Below, in pieces: positions 54,452 through 63,136 of a DNA stretch of 64,000 bases. Source of the stretch: Gemmatimonadota bacterium. GTDB taxonomy: Bacteria; Gemmatimonadota; Gemmatimonadetes; Gemmatimonadales; Gemmatimonadaceae. Numbering within the stretch: position 1 is the first letter of the stretch; the number at the start of each line of letters is the position of its first letter. Under the pieces are notes generated by a model that worked only from the letters and a program-made list of their open reading frames with translations, was not told the origin of the DNA and ran no database searches. The position numbers were made by a program, and so were the translations under genes. The stretch is from assembly GCA_016191225.1 (NCBI GenBank), contig JACPPC010000006.1:62001-126000 (forward strand), given 5' to 3'.

Positions 54452-55918
54452 ATGCGCAGCAGCCTGCGTCCGCTTGCCCTCGCCGCGACCACGCTCGTGG
54501 CGGTGGCCTGCTCCGACAGTTCGTCCACCGGCACCGGGCCCGTCGCCACCGGCGCCGCGACGCTCAGCGGCACGATCAACGTCGACCGCACCCTCTCCAA
54601 GGACACCGTCTACACACTGAGCGGGTTCGTGAACGTGGCCAATGGCCGCACACTCACGATCCCTGCCGGCACGCGGCTCGTCGGCGACACGAACGTCGCC
54701 GGCAGCTCCCTCTTCATCCTCCGCGGCGCCCGCATCATTGCCAACGGCACCGCCGCCGCGCCGATCGTCTTCACCTCGGCGCGGAGCCCTGGCAACCGCA
54801 AGCCGGGCGACTGGGGCGGCCTGATTCTCGTCGGCAATGGCCGCAACAATCGCGCCGGTACCGTCGTCATCGAGGGTTCCGACGCGGCCGTCCCCGGAGG
54901 GATCGCCGGCGGGGTCCAGTACAACGGCGGCACCGACGACAACGACAACAGCGGCGTGCTGCGCTACGTGCGCGTCGAGTTCGCCGGCTACGCGGTGGCC
55001 CTTGACCAGGAGCTGAACTCGTTCAGCATGGGCGCCATCGGCCGCGGCACCACCATGGAGTATCTGCAGTCGATGGCCGGCCTCGATGACTCGTTCGAGT
55101 TCTGGGGGGGGGCGGTGAACGCACGCTACCTTGTGTCCTACGAGTCGGGCGACGACCACTTCGACACGTCCGAGGGATACAAGGGCAAGGTGCAGTTCCT
55201 GATCGGCCTGCAGTCCACCCTCCTTCCGCCGCGCGCGGGAACCGGCTCGCTGTCGAGCGACCCGCAGGGCTTCGAGGTCGACGGCTGCAATGGTTCCGGC
55301 TGTACCGCCCCCCCGGGGGGCAACCTCCAGAGCTCGGGCGCGACCGACGGCAACTGGACCATGAACGTCTTCTCGAACTTCACCCTCGTCGGCACCGGGC
55401 CGGGGGTCGTGCCCGCCGGGGGCGGTTACGGCGCCGTACTCCGCCGCGGCACCGGCGGCGTCTACATGAACGGCATCTTCGCCCGCTGGCCGTCGCAGGC
55501 GATCACGATCCGCGACACGACGACCAACAACCGGCTGCTGGTGGACTCGCTGACCCTCTCCAACATCTACTCGATCGAGAACGCCGCCACCTTCGACGCC
55601 GGCAGCGCCACGACCTTCGGTACGGCCGCCACGATCGGGAGCGCGTTCACGATCGCCCCCGGCGGCGTCGCCCTCTCGGGCGGCGTCTTCCAGGCCACCT
55701 TCCCCGCCGCCGGCCAGGTGCCCAGCGTCGCCACCCTGAACTGGCAGCCAATCGCCGGCGCACCGGTCAACACCATCGGCCTCAACACCTTCGCCGGCAA
55801 GCCGAACATCGCCGCCCGTGCCGGGACGTTCATCCAGCCCACGAGCTTCGTTGGCGCCGTCGACCCGGCCGCTCCCACCCGATGGTACGAGGGCTGGACG
55901 GTGTACTACCGCAACTAG
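54452..55918 (+). CDS. outer-membrane-type lipoprotein, beta-helix-like, partner of TonB receptor
   Basis: A 488-residue lipoprotein (signal RPLALAATTLVAVACSDSS). The mature part is Gly/Asn/Thr-rich with rung-like repeats (LTIPAGTRLVGDTNVAGSSLFILRGARIIANGT, GDWGGLILVGNGRNN), suggesting a right-handed beta-helix. Two cysteines occur in VDGCNGSGCTAPPGG. ATG 54452 is chosen because the signal begins there. It is presumably surface-exposed and delivers the ligand to the receptor. Proteins of this type lack assigned function. I saw no phosphatase motif. Confidence 0.8.
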   Translation: MRSSLRPLALAATTLVAVACSDSSSTGTGPVATGAATLSGTINVDRTLSKDTVYTLSGFVNVANGRTLTIPAGTRLVGDTNVAGSSLFILRGARIIANGTAAAPIVFTSARSPGNRKPGDWGGLILVGNGRNNRAGTVVIEGSDAAVPGGIAGGVQYNGGTDDNDNSGVLRYVRVEFAGYAVALDQELNSFSMGAIGRGTTMEYLQSMAGLDDSFEFWGGAVNARYLVSYESGDDHFDTSEGYKGKVQFLIGLQSTLLPPRAGTGSLSSDPQGFEVDGCNGSGCTAPPGGNLQSSGATDGNWTMNVFSNFTLVGTGPGVVPAGGGYGAVLRRGTGGVYMNGIFARWPSQAITIRDTTTNNRLLVDSLTLSNIYSIENAATFDAGSATTFGTAATIGSAFTIAPGGVALSGGVFQATFPAAGQVPSVATLNWQPIAGAPVNTIGLNTFAGKPNIAARAGTFIQPTSFVGAVDPAAPTRWYEGWTVYYRN

Positions 55919-55950
55919 CCCGCCGCCGCCACGATTCCCCACGCTCGGCC

Positions 55951-55984
55951 GGGCGGCCGGTGTTCCCACGAGCGCCGGCCGCCC
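55951..55984 (+). terminator. GC-rich hairpin after the lipoprotein gene
   Basis: GGGCGGCCGG and CCGGCCGCCC form a perfect 10-bp stem with a 14-base loop, 33 bases after the stop. It is followed by GCGTTCC only, so a weak T-run; factor-assisted termination is likely. Confidence 0.5.
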
Positions 55985-56007
55985 GCGCGTTCCTCCCGTC
56001 CCCAGCC

Positions 56008-56661
56008 GTGTCGCGACCCCTGCACCTCCGTCCCCTTCTCGTCGCCGCGCTCCTCGCCGCCGCTTCGACCGCTCCGTCAGCCTGCCGCCGCGACGAGGCC
56101 GACCCGGCGCGCGCCGCCCTCGACGTCGACAGCGTCCGGCGCGTCCTCGCGGCCGCCACGCCCGCGCACGTCGACTCGGTCTTCGCCCCCGACGAGGAGG
56201 TCCGCCGCTTCAAGGCCGCGGTGCGTGATTCCACGGACACGCTCCGCCAAGCCGCGCCCTCGCGCGACGCCCTCGTGCGCGCTCTCGCCACCGCCGTCGC
56301 TCGCAACGATACGGCGAGGCTGCGCGCCCTCGCCATCGACCTCCGCGAGTTCGCCTGGCTCTACTATCCGACAAGCCGCTTTGCACATGACCCCTACTTC
56401 CTGAAGCCCGACGTCCTCTGGCTCCAGCTCACGGCAAACAGCGATCACGACGGCGGCGTCCTGCTGCGCAAGTATGGCGGGCGCCCCATGCGTGTAGCGG
56501 CGGCCACCTGTCCGGGCGCGGCGCGGCGCGAGGGTCGCAACCTGCTCTGGGAGGGCTGCCGGCTCCGGTTGGAGGGGGACAGCGTCCCACGACAGTTCTT
56601 CGGCACGATCCTCGAGCGCGACGGACGGTTCAAGCTGGTCAGCCTCGCCAACAAGCTGTGA
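56008..56661 (+). CDS. hypothetical lipoprotein, 217 aa
   Basis: From GTG 56008 the signal HLRPLLVAALLAAASTAPSAC ends in a cysteine. The rest is helical and charged in the first half (VRRVLAAATPAHVDSVFAPDEEVRRFKAAVRDST) and has a beta-like C-terminal part (GGVLLRKYGGRPMRVAA, RRQ FFGTILERDGRFKLVSL region). Two cysteines in the mature end (AATCPGAARREGRNLLWEGC) may form a disulfide. No family recognised. It lies between the receptor-associated lipoprotein and PstS, so a phosphate-starvation role is possible. Confidence 0.72.
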   Translation: MSRPLHLRPLLVAALLAAASTAPSACRRDEADPARAALDVDSVRRVLAAATPAHVDSVFAPDEEVRRFKAAVRDSTDTLRQAAPSRDALVRALATAVARNDTARLRALAIDLREFAWLYYPTSRFAHDPYFLKPDVLWLQLTANSDHDGGVLLRKYGGRPMRVAAATCPGAARREGRNLLWEGCRLRLEGDSVPRQFFGTILERDGRFKLVSLANKL

Positions 56662-56708
56662 ACCGGCGCGGCCCTCACCGCGGCAGCCGAGTGCGGTATC
56701 TTCCCGCG

Positions 56709-57776
56709 ATGCGACGCCACGGCCCAGGGACGCTCCTGCTCGTCGCCGGCGCGCTGCTCGGCTGCGGCCGCGGCGACAAGGCGCCACCGGCCGGCGGCAG
56801 CCGGGCCATCGACCTCGCCGGGGCGGGGGCCACCTTCCCCTATCCCGTGCTCGCCCGGTGGTTCTCGGAGTACGCCGCCGCCTCGGGCGTTCGCATCAAC
56901 TACCGCAGCGTCGGCAGCGACTCGGGCATCCGCGAGCTGGCCGCCGGAACGGTCGACTTCGCGGCCTCCGAGGCCCCGGCGACCGATGCGGAACTCGCCG
57001 GGCTGGCCGGCGGACCGGTGCTGCAGCTCCCCGTCGTGGCCGGCGCGGTAGCGGTCACGTACAACCTGCCGGAGGTCACCGCGCCGCTGAACCTGACCGG
57101 CGAGGCGCTGGCCGAGATCTTCCTCGGCCGCATCACCCGCTGGAACGACCGGCGTCTGCGGGCACTCAACCCGCTCGCGCCGCTCCCTGCGCAGCCGATC
57201 GGCGTCGTCACCCGCATCGACGGGAGCGGGACGACCTTCGTCGTGTCGCAGTTCCTCGCGGGCCTGAGCCCGCGCTGGGCGGCGGGCCCGGGCGTCGGCA
57301 AGCTGGTCGACTGGCCGGTCGGGAGCGGCGCGCACGGCAACGAGGGCGTCGCGGGGCAGGTCAAGCAGGTGGCGCACACCATCGGCTTCGTGGAACTCGC
57401 GTACGCCCGGCAGAACCGGCTGCCGGTGGCCTCCATCCGGAACCGGCGCCAGACTTTCGTCGCGCCGTCATCGGCCGCGGGGGCCGCGGCCGCCGTCGAG
57501 GTCCTGCACGCAGCGCCGGCGGGCGACGACCTGCGCATCCCGCTGGTGAATGCCGACGGCGAGGGAGTGTACCCCATCTGCTCGTTCACCTGGCTCCTGC
57601 TCTACCGGACACAGGCCGACCCGGCCCGCGGCCGAAAGCTGGCCGCGTTCGTGCGCTGGGCGCTGCGCGACGGTGGGCCGGGGGCGATCGCGCTCGACTA
57701 CGCGCCCCTGCCCGCGCCCCTCGCGCGCCGCGTCGACCGCGCCCTCGACTCGCTGCGGCCCGGCCCCGGCGGCTGA
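56709..57776 (+). CDS. pstS: phosphate ABC transporter substrate-binding lipoprotein
   Basis: High-affinity phosphate-binding protein, 355 residues. ATG 56709 begins the signal RRHGPGTLLLVAGALLGCG (lipobox LLGC). The binding fold has DLAGAGATFPYPVLARWFSEY, INYRSVGSDSGIREL, DFAASEAPATDAEL, and the ligand loop RIDGSGTTFVVSQFL; VEGVYPICSFTWLLLYR-like end (GEGVYPICSFTWLLL) is also typical. The track start overlaps the upstream gene but precedes the signal. pstC, pstA and pstB are not in the window. Confidence 0.92.
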   Translation: MRRHGPGTLLLVAGALLGCGRGDKAPPAGGSRAIDLAGAGATFPYPVLARWFSEYAAASGVRINYRSVGSDSGIRELAAGTVDFAASEAPATDAELAGLAGGPVLQLPVVAGAVAVTYNLPEVTAPLNLTGEALAEIFLGRITRWNDRRLRALNPLAPLPAQPIGVVTRIDGSGTTFVVSQFLAGLSPRWAAGPGVGKLVDWPVGSGAHGNEGVAGQVKQVAHTIGFVELAYARQNRLPVASIRNRRQTFVAPSSAAGAAAAVEVLHAAPAGDDLRIPLVNADGEGVYPICSFTWLLLYRTQADPARGRKLAAFVRWALRDGGPGAIALDYAPLPAPLARRVDRALDSLRPGPGG

Positions 57777-57788
57777 TCGCGGCGGTCT

Positions 57789-57813
57789 ATGGACTGGCGC
57801 ACGGCCAGTCCAT
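57789..57813 (+). terminator. perfect hairpin after pstS
   Basis: ATGGACTGGC and GCCAGTCCAT pair completely around GCACG, 13 bases after the pstS stop, followed by TATCGT. It is the probable end of the pstS transcript; ppx then needs its own promoter or read-through. Confidence 0.6.
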
Positions 57814-57827
57814 TATCGTGCAGCCAG

Positions 57828-59462
57828 ATGGCCACGATCATTCGCGGGTCGCCCGCGGTTGACGCCTCGCCGCGACCGTACAAGGAGGATGTCGAGAAGC
57901 GCATCGCCGCGATCGACATCGGCTCCAACTCGATCCGGCAGATCGTGGCCGACGTGTCGAGCACGGGCAGCATTCGCGTCGTCGATGAAATGAAGGCCGC
58001 CCCGCGCCTCGGCGCGGGCCTCTCCGGGACCGGCAAGCTCGACCCCGCCGCCTGCGTCGCCGCGATCGACGCCGTCACCCGCATGGTGACCCTCGCCCGG
58101 CACCTCGGCGCCAGGCGGATCGAGGCCGTCGCCACCAGCGCCGTGCGCGACGCCGAGAACGGCGCCACCTTCATCGACCAGCTCAAGAAGAGCGCCGGCA
58201 TCCGCGTCAAGCTGCTGCGCGGCGAGGAGGAGGCGCGCCTCTCGTTCGTGAGCGCCGTGGCGCACTTCGACCTTGGCACCGGCCGGGCGGTGGTGATGGA
58301 CATCGGCGGCGGCTCGCTCGAGCTGGCCCTCTCCGCCGACGGCCTCCTCGAGCGGCTCGTGACCCTCCCCTTCGGCACGATCCGGATGAGCGAGAAGTTC
58401 CTGCGCCCCGACGCGACCTTCAAGCGCGTCCGGAAGCTGCGCAAGTTCATGCGCGACGACATCCGGCGGTCCCTCCCTGTGCGCGACTGGCGCGGCGCCC
58501 GGCTGATCGGCTCGGGGGGCACGTTCACGAACCTGGCCGGGATGGTCCTCGCCCGGCAGGGCGTGCAGACCGCCCGCTCCGTGCACGGCACCCGCGTCGC
58601 CCGCGAGGACCTCGAGCACATGCTCGACATCCTCCAGGAGATGTCGGCCGCCGAGCGCGCCGCCGTGCCGGGGCTCAACCCGGCCCGTGCCGACATCATC
58701 GTGGCCGGCCTCTGCGTCGCCGCCGAGGTGATGGCCCGCCTCGAGGCCCGGGCCCTCTTCGCCTCCGGCTACGGCATTCGCGAGGGGCTCCTCCTCGAGA
58801 CGGCCAGGGTCACCCCCGCCGTCACCGACCCCGGCCAGGCCCGCGAGCGGTCGGTGCGCGAGTTCGCCGAGCGCTGCCGCTACGAGGAGCCGCACGCGCG
58901 GCACGTGCAGAAGCTGTCGCTCCAGCTGTTCGACGCGATCGGGGCGCGGCTCGGCTGCGACGCCGCCGACCGCCGCGTGCTCTCCGACGCGGCCTTGCTG
59001 CACGACATCGGCTACCACATCAACTACGACAAGCACCACAAGCACTCGTACCACCTGATCCTGCACGCCGACCTGCTCGGCGTGACCCCCTCGGAACAGG
59101 TGCTGATCGCCAACGTGGCCCGCTACCACCGCGGCTCGCCGCCGAGCAAGAAACACGAGGAGTACGGCTCCCTCGAGGTCAGCCTGCGCAAGCGCATCAA
59201 GCGGCTGTCGGCGATCCTGCGCGTGGCCGACGGCTTCGACCGCGGGCACGTGGGTGGCGTCCGGGAGCTCCGCGTCCGCTGGCTCGAGCGGGCCCTCCGC
59301 ATCACGCCGGTCGCCGCGCCACGCGCCGTGCTTCGGCTCGAGCTCTGGGGGGCGACCCGCAAGAAGGACCTGCTCGCCGACGTCGTGGGCGTCCCCGTGG
59401 AGATCATCGGCCCCGACGGGCGCCCGGTCGAGGTGCGCACCGACGAGGCGGGCGGGGACTAG
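57828..59462 (+). CDS. ppx: Ppx/GppA exopolyphosphatase with HD domain
   Basis: Hydrolyses polyphosphate (or pppGpp). The 544-residue protein starts at ATG 57828. The N-terminal actin-like fold has RIAAIDIGSNSIRQIVADV, ATSAVRDAENG, the phosphate loop VVMDIGGGSLELAL and LIGSGGTFTNLAG. The C-terminal third is an HD domain (ALLHDIGYHINYDKHHKHSYHL, NVARYHRGSPP). The HD motif reads HD as needed for metal binding, so a second activity is possible. It ends six bases from the convergent ppk. Confidence 0.92.
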   Translation: MATIIRGSPAVDASPRPYKEDVEKRIAAIDIGSNSIRQIVADVSSTGSIRVVDEMKAAPRLGAGLSGTGKLDPAACVAAIDAVTRMVTLARHLGARRIEAVATSAVRDAENGATFIDQLKKSAGIRVKLLRGEEEARLSFVSAVAHFDLGTGRAVVMDIGGGSLELALSADGLLERLVTLPFGTIRMSEKFLRPDATFKRVRKLRKFMRDDIRRSLPVRDWRGARLIGSGGTFTNLAGMVLARQGVQTARSVHGTRVAREDLEHMLDILQEMSAAERAAVPGLNPARADIIVAGLCVAAEVMARLEARALFASGYGIREGLLLETARVTPAVTDPGQARERSVREFAERCRYEEPHARHVQKLSLQLFDAIGARLGCDAADRRVLSDAALLHDIGYHINYDKHHKHSYHLILHADLLGVTPSEQVLIANVARYHRGSPPSKKHEEYGSLEVSLRKRIKRLSAILRVADGFDRGHVGGVRELRVRWLERALRITPVAAPRAVLRLELWGATRKKDLLADVVGVPVEIIGPDGRPVEVRTDEAGGD

Positions 59463-59468
59463 CCGGCC

Positions 59469-61646
59469 CTACAGCGGCCGCACCGTCGGCCGCTTCTGCT
59501 GCTTCTTCTTCTTCGGCGGGGCCGGCGCCGGCTGGTCGAGCACCGCCGGCATCGCGCCGCTGGTGCGCGCCATCCCCCAGCTCTCGCGCAGCAGCTGCAG
59601 GTGCGTCCCACGCTCCGGCTCGGCCCCCGGCGTCCGCTGCTGGTAGCTCCCGTCGGCCCGCAGGTCCCACGCCTGCCGGTTGTCGGCCAGGCACACGTCG
59701 AGCACCCGGCGCAGGCGCGGGTGCAGCGCCGCGTCGTCCACCGGCGCCACCACTTCCACCCGCCGGTCGAGGTTGCGCGGCATCCAGTCCGCCGACCCGA
59801 ACCAGTACTCCGGCTGCGCGTCGTTCTGGAAGAACCAGATCCGCGAGTGCTCGAGGAACCGCCCGATCACGCTTACGATCCGGATCCGGTCGCTGGTGCC
59901 GGGAATCCCCGGGCGCAGGCAGCAGATGCCGCGGATGATCAGGTCGATCTCCACCCCCGCGATCGACGCCCGGTACAGCGCGTCGATGATGTCCACGTCC
60001 ACCAGCGCGTTCATCTTGGCGATGATCCGCGACGGAAGTCCCGCCTTCGCGTTCGTCGTCTCCCGCTCGATCATCTCGAGAAACCGGCCCCGCATGTTGG
60101 CCGGCGCCACCAGCAGCTTGCGGTACAGCCGCTGCCGCGAGTATCCCGTGAGCGAGTTGAACAGGTCCGTCAGGTCCGCGCCGAGGCTCGGGCTGCAGCT
60201 GAACAGCCCCACGTCGGTGTAGACGCGCGCCGTCCGCGAGTTGTAGTTCCCCGTGCCGATGTGCACGTAGCGCCGGATCCCGTCGGCCTCCTTGCGCACC
60301 ACCAGCGCCGTCTTGGCGTGCGTCTTGAGCCCCGGCAGGCCGTACGTCACGTGCACGCCGTAGCTCTCCAGCGTCCGCGCCCACGTGATGTTGTTGGCCT
60401 CGTCAAACCGCGCCTGCAGTTCCACCAGCACCGCCACCTGCTTGCCGCGCTGCGCCGCCTCGGTCAGGGCGCGCACCAGCGCCGTCTCGCCGCTCGTCCG
60501 GTACAGCGTCAGCTTGATCGCCAGCACCTGCGGGTCCGTCGCCGCCTCGTCGATGAAGCGCTCCACCGTGCTGCCGAAGCTGTCGAACGGGTGGTGCACC
60601 AGCAGGTCGCGCTCCCGGATCACGTCGAACATCGACTTCGACTCGTCGCGCACCTCCACCGGCGTGACCGGCGTGAACGGCGGGTCGCGCAGCTCCGCGA
60701 TGTCGAGCATCGCGATGGCCATCAGGTCGCCAAGCTCGAGCAGCGAGCCCGACGCATGCACGTCGCGCGGCGAGAGCGGCGCCACCGGGTCGTCCGTCTC
60801 GTGCAGCTCCGTTGCCAGCAGCTCCCGCAGCTCCGGCGGCATTCCGTCCTGCACTTCGAGGCGTACGACCTCGCCGAAGCGCCGCCGGAACACCTGCTCC
60901 TCGATCGTCGACAGCAGGTCCTCGTTCTCCTCGATGCTGCCCAGGTCGAGGTCGCTGTACCGTGTGATCCGGAAGGCGTGCCAGCCGAGGATCTCCATCC
61001 CCGGGAACAGCGAGCCGAGGTTCGCCCCGATCACCTCCTCCAGCGGCACGAACTGGTGCGGCCGGCCGAACGGCACCCATCGCGGCAGGCTCTTCGGCAC
61101 TTTCACCCGCGCGAATTGCTCCACGCCGCGGTCAGGGTCGCGCAGCCGCACCGCCAGCGACAGGGACAGGTTGGAGATGTACGGAAAGGGGTGCCCAGGA
61201 TCGACCGCCATCGGCGTCAGCACCGGAAACACCTGCGCCTCGAAGAACTCGTCCACTGTCTGCCACTCGGCCGGCGACAGCTCGGACATCTTCACCAGCC
61301 GCACCCCCCGCTCCGCCAGCGCCGGGAAGATCAGCTGCTCCAGGCAGTGGCGCTGCATCGCCAGCAGCTCGCCCACCCGCAAGTGGATCCGGTCGAGCAC
61401 TTCCTGCGGGGAGATGCCGTCGGCAGCGGGCGTCAGCACCCCGGCGGCGACCTGGCGGCGAAGCCCCGCCACCCGGACCATGAAGAACTCGTCCAGGTTC
61501 GTGCTGAATATCGACGCGAACTTGAGGCGCTCGAGCAGCGCGTTGCGCTCGTCGGCGGCCTCGTGCAGCACGCGCGCGTTGAACTCGAGCCATGAGAGCT
61601 CTCGGTTCAGGTACAGCGCGGGCGTCGGGTAGCTGTCGGTGGTCAT
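59469..61646 (-). CDS. ppk: polyphosphate kinase 1
   Basis: Makes polyphosphate from ATP. The 725-residue protein has the N-domain (LYLNRELSWLEFNARVLHEA), the head domain (HPFPYISNLSLSLAVRLRD) and two catalytic domains with the phospho-acceptor His in GLKTHAKTALVVRKE and the second His in GRFLEHSRIWFF, plus YVHIGTGNYNSRTARVYTDVGL. The C-terminus ends with a lysine-rich stretch (PPKKKKQQKRPTVRPL). ATG 61646 is used; the track start is TTG. It converges on ppx. Confidence 0.95.
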   Translation of the reverse strand: MTTDSYPTPALYLNRELSWLEFNARVLHEAADERNALLERLKFASIFSTNLDEFFMVRVAGLRRQVAAGVLTPAADGISPQEVLDRIHLRVGELLAMQRHCLEQLIFPALAERGVRLVKMSELSPAEWQTVDEFFEAQVFPVLTPMAVDPGHPFPYISNLSLSLAVRLRDPDRGVEQFARVKVPKSLPRWVPFGRPHQFVPLEEVIGANLGSLFPGMEILGWHAFRITRYSDLDLGSIEENEDLLSTIEEQVFRRRFGEVVRLEVQDGMPPELRELLATELHETDDPVAPLSPRDVHASGSLLELGDLMAIAMLDIAELRDPPFTPVTPVEVRDESKSMFDVIRERDLLVHHPFDSFGSTVERFIDEAATDPQVLAIKLTLYRTSGETALVRALTEAAQRGKQVAVLVELQARFDEANNITWARTLESYGVHVTYGLPGLKTHAKTALVVRKEADGIRRYVHIGTGNYNSRTARVYTDVGLFSCSPSLGADLTDLFNSLTGYSRQRLYRKLLVAPANMRGRFLEMIERETTNAKAGLPSRIIAKMNALVDVDIIDALYRASIAGVEIDLIIRGICCLRPGIPGTSDRIRIVSVIGRFLEHSRIWFFQNDAQPEYWFGSADWMPRNLDRRVEVVAPVDDAALHPRLRRVLDVCLADNRQAWDLRADGSYQQRTPGAEPERGTHLQLLRESWGMARTSGAMPAVLDQPAPAPPKKKKQQKRPTVRPL

Positions 61647-61861
61647 CGGTCCGGGAGACAACGCGACGCCCGGGGCATGGTGAGGCTCGCCGCGGACGTC
61701 GTGAGTGGTGCTGCTCGTAAAGCTTACCCGCCGCGCCAGCGCCAGTCCAGCGAATGAGGGAGACCCGCCACAGGGCCACCCCGACGATCCGGCGCCACAA
61801 CCTCTTGCGTCGTAATGTCTTACGCTTTGGCGTGGCCTGTTGTAACACTACCGCAATCCGG

Positions 61862-63067
61862 CTAGAAGGTCACCAGCCAGTGGACGAACCACGTTGTCTG
61901 GGACGGGGGCTGTGCCGCCGGGAGATAGTTGCTGAAGCTTTGGCTTTGGTAGTCGAGCGTGATCGTATTGTTGCGGTTCGGATCCCAGAACACGCCCGCC
62001 ACCCAGTGCTGCTGGCTCGGGGTGCGCCCGCCCGCCCCGACCGCCCCGGTCCGGGGCACGAACTCGTCATGCCGCACGAGCAGTCCCCACGGCGACTTCC
62101 CGGTCCGGTCGAGCCACTCCGCCGGCCGAACCGACACATACTCCGAGACGACCGTGCCCGCGCTGTCGGCCAGCACCAGCGGGCTGGCCGCCGTGTTCGC
62201 GCCGGCCTCGAAGGTCTCGCGGCGCACCCCGTAGTCGAGCGCCACCGTGAGTCGGCGATCGTGGTTGCCGACGAGGATTCCCCAGCGGTCGTTGCGCAGC
62301 CGATCGGAGACCGGCCCCAGGGTGGCCGGTGCGGCATCGGCCTGGTGGGTGCTCGCGTTCGCGCCGGCCGAAATCCAGGGAGAGATCGTGAGCGTGCTGA
62401 ACAGGTGCTTCCCGCTGGCGAACGGCGTCAGCGACAGGCGCAGCGCGAGATCCTGGAACCGGTTCGTCTCCGCCGACACGAACCCCGACCCGTTGGTGAC
62501 CGTGGCGTACGCCTCGCCGAGCTTGCCCGGCAGCGTCACCAGCAGCGCCGCCCCCAAGTCGGACGACGGAAAGAACCCGTACATCTCGACGTCGGTCGTG
62601 CCGAGTGCGCGGGGCCAGAACGTCTCGTAGTGGTCGATCGCGATGGTGTGCACCATGCCGACGCGCGCCGCGGCGTTGAATCCCGCCAGGCCGCCGATGT
62701 CGTGCAGAAAGTCGAACTGCACGTAGGTGTACTTGAGGCGGATCGTCCATCCCGAGTAGTAGCCCGACACCGGCTGCTGGAAGACGTCGGTCGTCACCCG
62801 CACGCTGGCGTCCTCCCCCGCCGGCATCCGGAAGGTCAGGTACACCCGGTCAAGGTTGAACTGCGACCGCGGCTGCCCGCCGTTCGCGGCCCGGGTCGCC
62901 GAGTCGGTCCGGTACATGTAGTTGCCGAACATCAGCCCCGAGAAGTCGAGCGGGGACGCGGCTGGGCGCGCCACGGAGTCGCGCGCCTGCGCCGGCGACG
63001 CGCCCGGGAGGCCCGCGAGGAGGATGAGCGAGGCCGCGCATCGCGCGGCGTGGCGCCTGGTCGACAT
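61862..63067 (-). CDS. outer-membrane porin-like beta-barrel protein
   Basis: A 401-residue exported protein. The signal CAASLILLAGLPGASPAQA is followed by alternating beta strands (FSGLMFGNYMYRTDS, RSQFNLDRVYLTFRMPAG, IRLKYTYVQFDFLHDIG) and a final strand ending TTWFVHWLVTF with C-terminal Phe, as in outer-membrane barrels. About 16-18 strands may be present. Location next to a PiT gene suggests anion or phosphate passage, comparable to OprO/OprP, but sequence alone does not show this. A 215-base gap to ppk contains nothing I can name. Confidence 0.8.
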   Translation of the reverse strand: MSTRRHAARCAASLILLAGLPGASPAQARDSVARPAASPLDFSGLMFGNYMYRTDSATRAANGGQPRSQFNLDRVYLTFRMPAGEDASVRVTTDVFQQPVSGYYSGWTIRLKYTYVQFDFLHDIGGLAGFNAAARVGMVHTIAIDHYETFWPRALGTTDVEMYGFFPSSDLGAALLVTLPGKLGEAYATVTNGSGFVSAETNRFQDLALRLSLTPFASGKHLFSTLTISPWISAGANASTHQADAAPATLGPVSDRLRNDRWGILVGNHDRRLTVALDYGVRRETFEAGANTAASPLVLADSAGTVVSEYVSVRPAEWLDRTGKSPWGLLVRHDEFVPRTGAVGAGGRTPSQQHWVAGVFWDPNRNNTITLDYQSQSFSNYLPAAQPPSQTTWFVHWLVTF

Positions 63068-63136
63068 GGTGGGGGTGGGCGAGCCGACAATCTACCGGCA
63101 CGCCGCACCGCCCGACGCCCCCCCCCGTCGGGGACC

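Noticed and set aside
61132-61848. 238-aa minus-strand ORF starting in the gap upstream of ppk
   Set aside because: It overlaps ppk in another frame and its composition is Arg/Ala/Gly-rich; no similarity seen.
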